Source: Nonomuraea ceibae (GTDB lineage: Bacteria > Actinomycetota > Actinomycetes > Streptosporangiales > Streptosporangiaceae). Taken from it: a stretch of 43,277 bases of DNA. Shown here piece after piece: positions 14,497 to 23,563 of the stretch; within the stretch, counting starts at the first letter, position 1, and every line of letters begins with the position of its first letter. The position numbers were made by a program, and so were the translations under genes. The notes under the pieces are model-generated. The model worked only from the letters and a program-made list of their open reading frames with translations. It searched no databases and had not been told where the DNA came from. The stretch lies in contig NZ_JAHKRO010000083.1 in NCBI RefSeq assembly GCF_019396325.1, positions 1 to 43,277 of the forward strand, written 5' to 3'.

Positions 14497-16032
14497 GTGA
14501 GCCGCAAGATTTCCTCCGTCGTCGGAGGCAAGGACGCCGCCGCGATCGAGACGTACGCATCGACGAACCCCGCCCGCACCGCCGAGGTCGTCGCCGAGGT
14601 GGGGCTGGCCGACGCCGAGACCTTCGCCGTCGCCGCGGCGACGGCGAAGGAGGCGCAGCGGGAGTGGGCCAGGGTGCCCGCTCCCGTGCGGGGACGGGTG
14701 ATCGCCTCCATCGGGCGGCTCGTCGAGGCCAACACCGAGACGCTGGCCAGGATCGTCACCCAGGAGATCGGCAAGCCCTACGGTGAGGCGCTGGGCGAGG
14801 TGCGGGAGATCGTCGACACGTGCGACTTCTTCCTCGGCGAGGGCCGCAGGCTCTACGGGCAGACGGTGCCGTCGGAGATGCCCGACAAGAACCTGTTCAC
14901 CTTCCGCAACCCGGTCGGCGTCGCGGCGGTGATCACCGCGGGCAACTTCCCGGTGGCCGTCCCGTCCTGGTACCTGGTGCCGGCGCTGCTGTGCGGCAAC
15001 GCGGTCGTGTGGAAGCCCGCCGAGTACGCCGCCGCCTCCGCGCACGCCCTCTACCGGCTGTTCGCGGCGGCGGGGCTGCCCGACGGCGTGCTCAACATCG
15101 TCTTCGCCGACGGCGAGCAGACGTTCGCCGGGCTGGAGCGCGCCCTGGACGCCGGGAACGTCGACAAGGTCGGCTTCACCGGCTCCAGCGAGGTCGGCCG
15201 GAAGATCGGCGAGCTGGCCGGCCGGCATCTGCAGTCGGCCTGCCTGGAGCTCGGCGGCAAGAACCCGATGGTCATCATGCCGGACGCCGACCTGGACCTG
15301 GCAGTGGAGGGCGCGCTGTTCTCCGGGTTCGGCACCGCCGGGCAGCGCTGCACCAGCCTGGGCACGGTCATCGTGCACGAGTCGATCCACCGCGAGTTCA
15401 CCGACCGCTTCGCCCGCGCCGTACGGGAGGCCAGGATCGGCGACCCCGAGCAGGACGTGCTGGCCGGGCCGCTGCTGGACCGCAAGTTCGCCGACCGCTA
15501 CGAGGAATACCTGACCTGGATCCAGCCCCACCACCGGGTCGTCACCGGCGCGACCGGCCGCATCACCGCCGAGAGCCCGCACGGCGGCTTCACCGGCGAG
15601 GGCGGCCTCTACTACCATCCGGTCGTCGTCGACGGCGTGCGGCCGGACGACCGGCTGTTCCTGGAGGAGACGTTCGGGCCGATCGTCGGCGTCACCTCGT
15701 TCGCCACGCTGGAGGAGGCCGTCGAGCTCGCCAACCGGCCCGGCTACGGGCTGTCCAGCTCCATCTACACCACTGACGCCAAGCACGCCTTCCGCTTCCG
15801 CGAGGGCGTCTCGGCGGGCATGGTCAGCGTCAACAACTCCACCTCGGGGGCCGAGGCGCACCTGCCGTTCGGCGGCAACGGCAAGTCGGGCAACGGCAGC
15901 CGGCAGTCGGGGATGTGGGTGCTCGACCAGTTCACCCGCTGGCAGGCGATGAACTGGGACCACTCCGGACGGCTGCAGAAGGCCCAGATGGACGTCGCCG
16001 ACATCACGCCGGACCGCGACTTCCGGCTCTGA
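14497..16032 (+). CDS. NAD(P)-dependent aldehyde dehydrogenase
   Basis: The 511-residue enzyme shows the ALDH fold in order: 'NPVGVAAVITAGNFPVAVPS', the Lys of 'VVWKPAEYA', 'KVGFTGSSEVGRKI', the general-base Glu in 'CLELGGKNPMVIMPDADLDL', the catalytic Cys in 'GTAGQRCTSLGT', and 'EETFGPIVGV' near the C-terminus. It oxidises an aldehyde to an acid; the pattern is closest to ALDH7/aminoadipate-semialdehyde-type or succinate-semialdehyde-like enzymes, but the substrate cannot be fixed. GTG at 14497 is chosen because GAGGAGGG ends 5 nt before it; the GTG at 14467 lacks one. It probably shares a transcript with the ABC-F gene and ends at a bidirectional terminator. Confidence 0.92.
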   Translation: MSRKISSVVGGKDAAAIETYASTNPARTAEVVAEVGLADAETFAVAAATAKEAQREWARVPAPVRGRVIASIGRLVEANTETLARIVTQEIGKPYGEALGEVREIVDTCDFFLGEGRRLYGQTVPSEMPDKNLFTFRNPVGVAAVITAGNFPVAVPSWYLVPALLCGNAVVWKPAEYAAASAHALYRLFAAAGLPDGVLNIVFADGEQTFAGLERALDAGNVDKVGFTGSSEVGRKIGELAGRHLQSACLELGGKNPMVIMPDADLDLAVEGALFSGFGTAGQRCTSLGTVIVHESIHREFTDRFARAVREARIGDPEQDVLAGPLLDRKFADRYEEYLTWIQPHHRVVTGATGRITAESPHGGFTGEGGLYYHPVVVDGVRPDDRLFLEETFGPIVGVTSFATLEEAVELANRPGYGLSSSIYTTDAKHAFRFREGVSAGMVSVNNSTSGAEAHLPFGGNGKSGNGSRQSGMWVLDQFTRWQAMNWDHSGRLQKAQMDVADITPDRDFRL

Positions 16033-16040
16033 GCGCACGG

Positions 16041-16069
16041 CGGCGGGACGCGGCGTCCGCGTCCCGCCG
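16041..16069. terminator. Bidirectional terminator between aldehyde dehydrogenase and GlnII
   Basis: CGGCGGGACGCGG (16041-16053) and its exact reverse complement (16057-16069) form a 13-bp stem with a 3-nt loop. It sits in the 46-bp gap between two convergent genes, which supports a terminator for both; there is no U-tract, as is common in actinomycetes. Confidence 0.8.
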
Positions 16070-16078
16070 TCCGCCGGG

Positions 16079-17098
16079 TCAGACCTGGCCGGCCTTCTCC
16101 AGCGCGGCGCAGCAGGTGTTCACGAGCAGGCGGGTGACCACGTACGGGTCGACGTTGGCGTTGGGGCGCCGGTCCTCGATGTAGCCCTTCTTGTCCACCT
16201 CGACCTGCCACGGGATGCGCACGGAGGCGCCGCGGTCGGAGACGCCGTAGGTGTAGCGGTTCCACGGGGCGGTCTCGTGCGCGCCGGTCAGGCGGCTCTC
16301 GATGTCGGCGCCGTACTGGGAGACGTGCTCCATCGGCTTGTCGCCCTCGCCGAGCGCCTCGCAGGCGGTGATGATGGCGTCGTAGCCCTCGCGCATGGCC
16401 TTGGTGGAGAAGTTCGTGTGCGCGCCGGCGCCGTTCCAGTCGCCACGGGCGGGCTTGGCGTCGAGCGTCGCCTCCACGCCGAACTCCTCGGCGGTGCGGT
16501 AGAGCAGCCAGCGGGCGATCCACAGGTGGTCGGCGACCTCGAGGGGGCCCGCTGGGCCTACCTGGAACTCCCACTGGCCGGGCATGACCTCGGCGTTGAT
16601 GCCGGAGATGGCCAGGCCGGCGGCCAGGCAGCGGTCCAGGTGCAGCTCGACGATCTCGCGGCCGAACACGGCCTCGGCGCCCACGCCGCAGTAGTAGTGG
16701 CCCTGCGGGGCGGGGAAGCCGCCCTCGGGGAAGCCGAGCGGGCGGCTGCCCTTGAAGAACGTGTACTCCTGCTCGATGCCGAACCACGACTCCTGAGCCG
16801 CGTAACGCTCGGCGATCGGGCGCAGCAGCGCACGGGTGTTGCTCTTGTGCGAGGTGCCGTCGGTCTCCTCCACCTCGCACAGGACCAGCACGCTGTCGCC
16901 GCCGCGGATCGGGTCCGGGCAGGTGAACACGGGGCGGAGCACGCGGTCCGACGAGTGGCCTTCGGCCTGGTTGGTGCTGGAACCGTCGAAGCCCCACAGC
17001 GGCGGCTCTGCCCCGTCGGCGAGGATCCTGGTCTTGGAGCGCATCAGCGCCGTGGGCTCGGTGCCGTCGATCCAGATGTACTCAGCCTTGTAGCTCAC
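16079..17098 (-). CDS. glnII: Glutamine synthetase type II (short, eukaryotic-like)
   Basis: The 339-residue length fits GSII rather than the about 470-residue GlnA. Conserved blocks are 'AEYIWIDGTEP', 'LWGFDGSSTNQAEGHSSD', 'WFGIEQEYTFF' (metal-binding Glu residues), 'SGINAEVMPGQWEFQVGP', the glutamate-binding 'DWNGAGAHTNFST', and 'RRPNANVDPYVVTRLLVN'. It condenses glutamate and ammonia with ATP. GTG at 17098 with AAAGGA upstream is used; the longer frame to 17128 has no better signal. In actinomycetes GlnII usually supplements GlnA (GSI) and is under GlnR control; no convincing GlnR box was seen in the 100 bp upstream. Confidence 0.95.
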   Translation of the reverse strand: MSYKAEYIWIDGTEPTALMRSKTRILADGAEPPLWGFDGSSTNQAEGHSSDRVLRPVFTCPDPIRGGDSVLVLCEVEETDGTSHKSNTRALLRPIAERYAAQESWFGIEQEYTFFKGSRPLGFPEGGFPAPQGHYYCGVGAEAVFGREIVELHLDRCLAAGLAISGINAEVMPGQWEFQVGPAGPLEVADHLWIARWLLYRTAEEFGVEATLDAKPARGDWNGAGAHTNFSTKAMREGYDAIITACEALGEGDKPMEHVSQYGADIESRLTGAHETAPWNRYTYGVSDRGASVRIPWQVEVDKKGYIEDRRPNANVDPYVVTRLLVNTCCAALEKAGQV

Positions 17099-17198
17099 GG
17101 CGGTCCTTTCACGGTTTCTCTCAGCCACGCCGAGTCTTAAGGACAGCCGTTTCCACGTTTTTGCCCGAATGTGAACGGCGTGTTAAGCCGGTGCCGGA

Positions 17199-20051
17199 TC
17201 AGGCGCCCTCCCGCCTGGCCTGTCCGTCGTAGCCGAGCAGGCGCATGGCGGTGTCCGGGTCGAGCGCCGCGGCCAGGAGCTGGGCGCGGGCATGCGCCTG
17301 GTCGCGTTCGCGTTCGGCCTTGGCCTGGGCGGCGCGCAGGCCCCTGACCGCGACGGCGGCCAGCCCGGCGCCCACGACGGCGGCGACCACGACGAGGAAC
17401 AACACCGCCAGCAGGCCCGGCGAGACGATCCCGCCGCCGGGCTCCGCCCCGGCCGAGCCGGCGAGCGCGCCGCTCACGGCCAGCCCGCAGACGACGGCCA
17501 CCGTCACCAGCGCGAGCAGGCTCCCCCCGGCCAGCCACCAGCGCCGCCCCACACCAGACGCGGGGACGGGAGCGGAGAAGGGCGCGGCGCCACGCGCGGG
17601 GACCGGCTCGTACGCCGGCGCCGGCTCGGCGGCCCACGGCACGAACTCCGGCCGGGACCCCTGCGCCCCGGCCACGGCCACCACCCCGGGCCCGTCGTCC
17701 GGCGGGACCGCCGCCGCCGGTGGGACGATCGTGCGGGGCTCGATCACCTCCTCGGGAGGGGCGCTCGCGCCGGGCAGGTCGCGCCCGATGCGGCCGTGCT
17801 CGCGGTGGGCGCGGACCGCCTCCCGGTGGTAGTCCTCCAGCTCCCGGTAGAAGTCGTCCGAGGCGTACACGGCGCCGTCGACCAGCGGCCCCGCGGCCCG
17901 TTCGATGACCGCGACCACGTCGTCCCCGTTGAGCGTGCGGTGCGCCTCCAGGGCGTGCGCCAGCGACAGCACGTCCCTGCGGCGCTCCTCCAGCAGCCGC
18001 TCGGTCTTCTCCAGCAGCCGCACGAGGTGGTCCTCGATCCGCTCCCCCAGCACGTCCGGCGCCGGTCCGGGCCGCGCCCGGGCGGAGCGGCGCGACCCGC
18101 GGCGGTGCGCCTTGCCGCCCGTGATCTCCAGCTCCCGCAGCGCGGGCAGCGAGGTGACGCCGGAGCCCATCCCCCAGTGCGACTCCATGAGCGCCGCCAG
18201 GAAGGTCGCCGCGTGCAGGTCGCCGGCGACGCCGGAAGAGCTGTCCTCGCCGAAGAACATCCGCTCCCCGGCCAGCGAGGCGAGCGCGACCATGATGTCC
18301 GCCTCGTACTCCGACTTCCACCGGGTGAACTGGTCGCCCGGCTCGATGGAGGCCACCAGCCCGAGGTGGTCGGCCCCCTTCTCGATGGTGGCGACGTCGA
18401 TCTCCAGGTGGAAGCGGGCCACGTACGCGACGACCGCGTGGCAGGCCTCGTGCACGGCCACGGCGTGCCGCTCCCGGCCGGCGTACTCGGCGCCGCCGGG
18501 CGGGCCGAGCTGCTTGAGCCGCTTGGCGTGCAGCACGTCCGCCCAGGTGATGACGTCGCGCCCGGCTCGGACGGCGGCGATGAGCGACTCGTTGACCAGG
18601 TCCTTGATGGTGGCGCCGGTCGCGTACGGGGTGAGGGTGGCGAGCCTGTCGATCTGCTCAGCGGTGAGCCGGTGCGCGACCTTGCCGAAGTAGCCCTGGT
18701 AGGTGGCCACCCGTCCGGCCCTGGTCGGGTGGCCGACCTTGTAGACGCGGTCGATGCGGCCGGGCCGCAGCAGCGCCTCGTCGACGGCGTCGGGGCGGCT
18801 GGTGGCCATCATGACGAGGACGCGGTAGCCGGGCGGCGGTTTGGGCCGCATGCCGAGCGCCCGCCGGACCAGCCGGTTGAACAGGCCGCGCGGCTTCTTC
18901 AGCCCGGACAGCTCGGCGAGCAGGGCCTGGAGGGTGCCAGGTTCGCCGTGGGCCGCGCGGCCCGTGGCGAGCAGCCCGTTGCCGGGGTCGCGGAAGGCCA
19001 GGGCCATCCGGCTCTCCTCGGACAGGTACGTCATGCCGTGGCAGGGGGCCGGGCCGCCCGCGCCCTGGTGGGCGGGCCTGCCGCGCCTGCCGAGCGCGTC
19101 GGCCTCGTCGAAGTGGACGACCACCCCGCCGTGGCGGAGCGCGAGCCTGCGCAGCCTCCGGAAGAGCGCCTTCATCTTGAGGACGCCGACGCCCGGGAGC
19201 AGGTTCGCGAACGCGCCCGGCTCGACGAGCACGTACGGCTTGCCGGTCTCCCCCGCGACGGCCTCGGCCAGCAGCGTCTTGCCGGTGCCCGGCGGCCCCC
19301 ACAGCAGCAGGCCGCCGGGCACGTAGCCGCCGCGCTCCTCGATCTCGCCGGGCCGCTCCAGGAAGACGACGGCCTCGCGGACCCGCTCGACGACGTGGTC
19401 CTGCCCCCACACGTCGGCCAGGCGCGTCTCGACGTCGCCCGGGAAGTACGTCTCCACGCCGCCCCTGGACAGCAGCCAGAGCGCCCCCGCGACCGGCACG
19501 ACGACCGCGCAGGCCACCAGCACGGCCCGCAGCACCGACGGCAGCGCCGCGAGGACCAGCGCCGCCGCCTGGAACACCGCCAGGAACGGGCTGGTGCCGA
19601 GCACCGCGCCCAGCACCAGCGCCGCCAGCGCGACCCAGAACGCCGCCATCAGCAGCCGGGCGAACCGGAACCGGGCCCAGTCGTCGAAGCGCCGGTGCGA
19701 CCACCGCTCGACCCCGCCGGACACCCGCCCGGCCCAGAACCGGTGATAGCCCGGCGACACCTCGCTGACCAGGAAGTGCGCCTGCCGGACCGCCTCAGCG
19801 CCGAGCAGCCAGAAGATCCACTGATGCTGCCGCGCGATCACCAGCATGGCCTCGCCGTACGGGACGATGCCGGGGAAGTCGGCCATCACCTTCCATGTCA
19901 GGACGGCGTACGCGACCGCGAGGCCGAGCAGGAGCCTGCTGCGGTCCCACAGGCGCATCCTCGGCCGCGTGGCGGTGGCGGGCACGGCGGGCCCGCTGCC
20001 GGGCGCGCGCAGCCCTGCCTGGCGTGTGCTCTTCACAGGGTGCTCCCTCAT
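17199..20051 (-). CDS. FtsH-like AAA+ membrane metalloprotease with an extra C-terminal membrane module
   Basis: The 950-residue protein has hydrophobic segments at about 39-58, 131-152 and 155-195, then an AAA domain with Walker A 'GPPGTGKT' (252-259), Walker B 'VVVHFDEADAL' and the second region of homology 'MMATSRPDAVDEALLRPGR'. An M41-type peptidase domain follows with zinc motif His-Glu-Ala-Cys-His at 534-538 and the third-ligand block 'GVAGDLHAAT'. FtsH is normally about 650-700 residues; here there is an insertion of about 90 residues between Walker B and the second region of homology, and a 250-residue extension with a Pro/Ala-rich linker, two further hydrophobic segments near 830 and 870, and a charged coiled-coil-like tail. 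The start overlaps the lipoprotein stop as ATGA. It likely degrades or remodels membrane proteins; the substrate is unknown. Confidence 0.88.
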   Translation of the reverse strand: MREHPVKSTRQAGLRAPGSGPAVPATATRPRMRLWDRSRLLLGLAVAYAVLTWKVMADFPGIVPYGEAMLVIARQHQWIFWLLGAEAVRQAHFLVSEVSPGYHRFWAGRVSGGVERWSHRRFDDWARFRFARLLMAAFWVALAALVLGAVLGTSPFLAVFQAAALVLAALPSVLRAVLVACAVVVPVAGALWLLSRGGVETYFPGDVETRLADVWGQDHVVERVREAVVFLERPGEIEERGGYVPGGLLLWGPPGTGKTLLAEAVAGETGKPYVLVEPGAFANLLPGVGVLKMKALFRRLRRLALRHGGVVVHFDEADALGRRGRPAHQGAGGPAPCHGMTYLSEESRMALAFRDPGNGLLATGRAAHGEPGTLQALLAELSGLKKPRGLFNRLVRRALGMRPKPPPGYRVLVMMATSRPDAVDEALLRPGRIDRVYKVGHPTRAGRVATYQGYFGKVAHRLTAEQIDRLATLTPYATGATIKDLVNESLIAAVRAGRDVITWADVLHAKRLKQLGPPGGAEYAGRERHAVAVHEACHAVVAYVARFHLEIDVATIEKGADHLGLVASIEPGDQFTRWKSEYEADIMVALASLAGERMFFGEDSSSGVAGDLHAATFLAALMESHWGMGSGVTSLPALRELEITGGKAHRRGSRRSARARPGPAPDVLGERIEDHLVRLLEKTERLLEERRRDVLSLAHALEAHRTLNGDDVVAVIERAAGPLVDGAVYASDDFYRELEDYHREAVRAHREHGRIGRDLPGASAPPEEVIEPRTIVPPAAAVPPDDGPGVVAVAGAQGSRPEFVPWAAEPAPAYEPVPARGAAPFSAPVPASGVGRRWWLAGGSLLALVTVAVVCGLAVSGALAGSAGAEPGGGIVSPGLLAVLFLVVVAAVVGAGLAAVAVRGLRAAQAKAERERDQAHARAQLLAAALDPDTAMRLLGYDGQARREGA

Positions 20052-20725
20052 CCGGGCAGCCGCAGCAGCTTGAACGAACGCGCGATCTCGTCGAACTCCG
20101 CCCGGCGGGCCACGTGGCAGTCCGGCCGGCAGGCGATGAGCATGACCGAGACGGTGGAGCCGGAGCCGTCGAGGATGGCGGTCTGGTCGAAGGTCTGGTG
20201 TCCGGCGCCGATCCGGTAGCTGTAGCGGACCCGTACGCCCCGGGCGCCGTCGTCCAGCCGGACGGGCTCGTCGCTAAGGCGCTCGAACCCGCTGAACAGC
20301 GGCGGCCGCCCCGACTCCAGCACCCGGCCCAGGTAGGCGGTGCGCGACTCCTCGGTCACCGGCAGGACGAAGTCGCGCAGCCGGTCGAGCGACACCACGT
20401 CGCGCTGCGGCCCGGTCAGCCGGTGCACGGCCGCGTACACGAACGGCTCCCGCGAGCCGAACAGGTGGTCCACGTCCGGCTCCCGCGCCTGGTCGAAGGC
20501 CGCCGACCAGACCCGCCGCCTGCGCTCCAGCGCCGCCTGCGAGCCCGGCCTGTCGCCGCTGAACACGAGCTCCAGCGGGTAGGCGTCGATCCTGGCGAAC
20601 GAGGCGGGCACCTTGAAGTAGGTGGTGCCGTCCCTGTCGCGCACGTAGGTGAACTCCGGCTGCCCGCACGCAACCGGCAACAGGATCGCGGCCGTCAGCG
20701 CGACCCACGCCCGTGTCTTCCTCAC
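20048..20725 (-). CDS. Predicted lipoprotein of unknown function, coupled to the FtsH-like protease
   Basis: The 225-residue product has a lipoprotein signal: Arg-Lys-Thr-Arg, hydrophobic stretch, and a lipobox Leu-Pro-Val-Ala-Cys with Cys at residue 20. The mature part is mixed alpha/beta with no family I recognise; two further cysteines lie near 'LIACRPDCHVARRAEFDEIA' and could form a disulfide outside the membrane. Its stop overlaps the start of the FtsH-like gene by 4 bp, so the two are translationally coupled and probably work together, with the lipoprotein acting as an extracytoplasmic sensor or partner of the protease; this is inference. The start is GTG at 20725 with a weak GAAGAT upstream. 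Confidence 0.75.
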   Translation of the reverse strand: MRKTRAWVALTAAILLPVACGQPEFTYVRDRDGTTYFKVPASFARIDAYPLELVFSGDRPGSQAALERRRRVWSAAFDQAREPDVDHLFGSREPFVYAAVHRLTGPQRDVVSLDRLRDFVLPVTEESRTAYLGRVLESGRPPLFSGFERLSDEPVRLDDGARGVRVRYSYRIGAGHQTFDQTAILDGSGSTVSVMLIACRPDCHVARRAEFDEIARSFKLLRLPG

Positions 20726-20956
20726 CGGATCTTCACTGGGGTCCTACCTCCAATGACGAGGCACCGACGTTGTTGTGCCCGTTTTCGGATCCGGTGAGCC
20801 CGATGCACGATGAGAAATCTTGACCAAATCTTGGCCGTACACCGGCCTTACTTGTTACAGATCAACAGGAAACCGCGGCTTTGGCGCGCCTGCATTGGTG
20901 CGCGGCGAGAAGTAGCCGAAGATGGAGGTTCCCCTCACGCACGACCGGAGCCAGCC

Positions 20957-21283
20957 ATGACAGAACCGGCCGTCGACTCCTACGGCATGGCCGCCGAGCG
21001 CGCCTTCGCCGAGGTGTGGTCGCGCGACGCGCTCTCCGACCGGGAGCGCCGCCTCGTCCTGCTCGGGCTCCTCGTCGGGCAGGGCCTCGACGACCAGGTG
21101 GCCGAACAGCTCGACGCCGCCCTGCGCACCGGCGACCTGAACGAGAGCGAACTGCGCGAGGTCGTCGTCCTGCTCACCCACTACGCCGGCTGGTCACGCG
21201 GCGCCCGGCTCAACGGCCAGGTCGAGGACCTGATCGACCGGGTCAGGCGGGATCGATCCGATAGACCGGGCCCTGGAGGCTGA
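20957..21283 (+). CDS. Carboxymuconolactone decarboxylase (CMD) family protein
   Basis: The 108-residue protein fits the PcaC/CMD-like all-helical fold: 'LSDRERRLVLLGLLVGQGL' at the start and 'ELREVVVLLTHYAGWSRGARL' at the end, where the CMD family has its conserved His. It lacks the Cys-x-x-Cys pair of AhpD-type alkylhydroperoxidases, so it is closer to the 4-carboxymuconolactone decarboxylase branch, although no protocatechuate genes are nearby. ATG at 20957 with GGAG 7 nt upstream. Its last 41 bp overlap the convergent sugar dehydrogenase gene, an unusually long 3' overlap. Confidence 0.8.
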   Translation: MTEPAVDSYGMAAERAFAEVWSRDALSDRERRLVLLGLLVGQGLDDQVAEQLDAALRTGDLNESELREVVVLLTHYAGWSRGARLNGQVEDLIDRVRRDRSDRPGPGG

Positions 21284-22391
21284 GCGCGTACAGCTCGCCG
21301 TCGTGGCCCTGGCCGAACGACGACAGCTGATCCACCCGCCCGATCTCCTCACCCTCGCCCGGCCTGTCCGCCGGGGTCGCCCTGATCCAGCCCGCGCAGA
21401 AGTCGCCGTACAGGAACCGGCCGCGCAACCAGTCGATCTTCGAGCCGCGGTAGACGAAGCCGGCGATGACCGAACAGGCGCCGCCCTCGCCCAGCGGGTA
21501 GACGATCACCGGGTCGACCAGGTCCTTCGCCTGCCCGCCCGCGCCGAACCCGGCCTTGCCCTCGCGCAGGTTCCAGCCGTAGTTCTCGCCGCCGCCCGAG
21601 CCGGCCGGCTGGCGGTCGACCTCCTCCCAGGCGTTCTGGCCCACGTCGCCGATCCACAGATCGCCGCTCTCCCGGTCGAACCCGAACCGCCACGGATTAC
21701 GCAGCCCGTACGCCCAGATCTCCGGCCGCGCCCCCTCCCGGTCCGCGAACGGGTTGCCTTCGGGGATCTTGTACGGGTTGCCGCGCGGGTCGATGCGCAG
21801 GATCTTGCCGAGCAGGGTGCCGAGATCCTGGCCGTTGCCCTCCGGGTCGCCGCCGCTGCCGCCGTCGCCCAGCGCGACGTAGAGGTGGCCGTCGGGGCCG
21901 AAGGCGAGCTGGCCGCCATTGTGATTGGCGTACGGCTGCTTCTGCGTCAGCACGTCGCGCCGGGCCGTGGCCTTGGTGCCGTCGTAGGCCCACTCGGTCA
22001 CGTGCGTGGTGCCGTCGGCGTCGGTCCAGTCGAGGTAGAGCCAGCGGCCCGACGGATGGAACGCCACGCCCAGCAGGCCCTGCTCGTTGCCGTCGCTCAC
22101 CTCGCCCGACAGGTCCACGACCGTCGCGCCGTCGGTGGTGCGCAGCTTCCCGCCCTGCTCGGCCACGTACAGCCGGTCGTCCCCTTCGCGCACGGCGAAG
22201 GCCACGGGCCGCTCCAGCTCGGCGACCCGCGTCAGCCGCACCTTCCCCGCCGCCGCCTCACCGCCGGTGCCGGACGGCCCGGCCTCCGCCGTCGTCACGG
22301 CCTTCTCGGGCGTACGCTCCGGCACACCCGCCGAACAAGCGACCAGAACGACGCCCAGTAAGGCGACCGGCACAGCCCGCACAAGACCCAC
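21243..22391 (-). CDS. PQQ-type glucose/sorbosone dehydrogenase-like lipoprotein
   Basis: The 382-residue product has a lipobox (Val-Leu-Val-Ala-Cys at about 17-21) and then the six-bladed propeller motifs of the GSDH family: 'RVAELERPVAFAVREGDDRL', 'GNEQGLLGVAFHPSG', 'HNGGQLAFGPDGHLYVALGD', 'RPEIWAYGLRNPWRFGFDRE', 'GDVGQNAWEEVD' and 'ENYGWNLREG'. The His and Arg positions that contact PQQ in soluble glucose dehydrogenase appear conserved. It probably oxidises aldoses or related sugars at the outer membrane face; PQQ biosynthesis genes are not in the window. GTG at 22391 is the start that places the lipobox correctly; a longer upstream frame is low-complexity. Confidence 0.88.
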   Translation of the reverse strand: MGLVRAVPVALLGVVLVACSAGVPERTPEKAVTTAEAGPSGTGGEAAAGKVRLTRVAELERPVAFAVREGDDRLYVAEQGGKLRTTDGATVVDLSGEVSDGNEQGLLGVAFHPSGRWLYLDWTDADGTTHVTEWAYDGTKATARRDVLTQKQPYANHNGGQLAFGPDGHLYVALGDGGSGGDPEGNGQDLGTLLGKILRIDPRGNPYKIPEGNPFADREGARPEIWAYGLRNPWRFGFDRESGDLWIGDVGQNAWEEVDRQPAGSGGGENYGWNLREGKAGFGAGGQAKDLVDPVIVYPLGEGGACSVIAGFVYRGSKIDWLRGRFLYGDFCAGWIRATPADRPGEGEEIGRVDQLSSFGQGHDGELYALSLQGPVYRIDPA

Positions 22392-22654
22392 CCCGCCATC
22401 CTGCCACGCCCACCCCCACCCCGCCCCACCCCCAGGGAGCAGGCGGCCCCCTTTTCGGAACGAACCCCCGCACACGGGTGCGAGGGCGAGGGCTGGGGCG
22501 GACACGCACACCGCACCCGTTCCCTCCGGAGAGCACCGCACCACGCGGGCGGCGGCCCCCTCCCGAAGCGGGCGCCCGCCCCGGCACGCGGCGGGCCTTT
22601 CCGGTGGGGCCGGGGGTTCGCGGAGGGGTGGGGTGGGGGCGTTAGGGTTCTGGC

Positions 22655-23404
22655 ATGCCTACCGCACTGATCACGGGCGCCACCGCCGGCATCGGCGCCG
22701 CTTTCGCACGGCGGCTGGCCGCCGACGGTTTCTCGCTGGTCCTGGTGGCGCGCGACGAGGGCCGCCTGGCCGAGGAGGCGGGGCGGCTGCGCCTGCGCTA
22801 TGGCGTCCCGGTGGAGGTGCTGTCCGCCGACCTGGCGACCGAGGAGGGCCTGGCGCGTGCCGAGGCCCGCTGCCGGGAGGGCATCGACCTGCTGGTGAAC
22901 AACGCCGGGTTCGGCCACAAGGGCGCTTTCCTGCAGACGCCGGTGGAGGACGAGCTGGTGATGCTCAAGGTCCACTGTGAGGCGGTGCTGCGGCTGACGC
23001 TGGCGGCGCTGCCGGGGATGCGGGAGCGCGACCGGGGCGGCGTGATCAACGTGGCGTCGGTGGCGGCGTTCTTCACCCGGGGCACCTACAGCGCGAGCAA
23101 GGCGTGGGTGGTCAACTTCAGTGAGTCGGTGGCGGCCGAGGCGGGCAGCGCGCGGGTCCGGGTGATGGCGTTGTGCCCGGGGTTCGTGCGGACGGAGTTC
23201 CACCAGCGGGCCTCGATGGACATGTCGGGAATGCCCGACATCCTGTGGCTGAAGGCCGACGACGTGGCCCGTACGGCGATGCGCGACCTGGCGCTGGGCA
23301 AGCGGGTCTCGGTGCCGTCGCTGCGCTACAAGGTCATCCTCAACGCCGGCCGGCTCGTCCCCCACGGCATCGCGGCCCGGATCTCCGCCCGCATCGGCCG
23401 CTGA
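22655..23404 (+). CDS. Short-chain dehydrogenase/reductase (SDR)
   Basis: The 249-residue classical SDR has the cofactor motif 'ALITGATAGIGAAFARRLA', the NNAG motif 'DLLVNNAGFGHKG', catalytic Ser in 'GVINVASVAAFF' and the Tyr-x-x-x-Lys dyad in 'TYSASKAWVVNFSE'. The tail 'CPGFVRTEFHQRASMD' is typical of the DltE-like/general SDR group that uses NADP. The substrate is unknown. ATG at 22655 stands 263 bp from the divergent sugar dehydrogenase; that gap is C-rich low-complexity sequence without recognisable sites. The gene ends before two hairpins. Confidence 0.9.
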   Translation: MPTALITGATAGIGAAFARRLAADGFSLVLVARDEGRLAEEAGRLRLRYGVPVEVLSADLATEEGLARAEARCREGIDLLVNNAGFGHKGAFLQTPVEDELVMLKVHCEAVLRLTLAALPGMRERDRGGVINVASVAAFFTRGTYSASKAWVVNFSESVAAEAGSARVRVMALCPGFVRTEFHQRASMDMSGMPDILWLKADDVARTAMRDLALGKRVSVPSLRYKVILNAGRLVPHGIAARISARIGR

Positions 23405-23480
23405 CGGCGCGGCACGACACCGCACGACGCTCCAGGCACGGCACACCGCGACGCGGCAGCCCGTACCCCGGAAAAGAGGT

Positions 23481-23517
23481 GGGCCCTCGCCGCGGGAGGG
23501 GGTCGCGGTGAGGGCCC
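23481..23517. terminator. Hairpin terminator after the SDR gene
   Basis: GGGCCCTC at 23481-23488 pairs with GAGGGCCC at 23510-23517, and the inner CCGCG/CGCGG extends the stem. It lies between the convergent SDR and MsiK genes. Confidence 0.75.
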
Positions 23518-23521
23518 GGGA

Positions 23522-23545
23522 CGGCCGCGAGCGGGCTCGCGGCCG
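23522..23545. terminator. Second hairpin terminator, facing the MsiK gene
   Basis: CGGCCGCGAG at 23522-23531 and CTCGCGGCCG at 23536-23545 form a perfect 10-bp stem with a 4-nt loop, 18 bp from the MsiK stop. Together with the previous hairpin it separates two convergent transcripts. Confidence 0.75.
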
Positions 23546-23563
23546 GGAATCGGCGGTCGGTGA

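Noticed and set aside
17292..20219. 975-codon plus-strand frame opposite the FtsH-like gene
   Set aside because: Shadow of a protein with intact AAA and protease motifs; the frame is a by-product of GC-biased third positions.
22392..22654. C-rich spacer between the sugar dehydrogenase and SDR genes as a regulatory or coding element
   Set aside because: It contains only low-complexity C/G runs and loose repeats such as GGCGGCCCCC; no dyad, promoter or ORF stands out.
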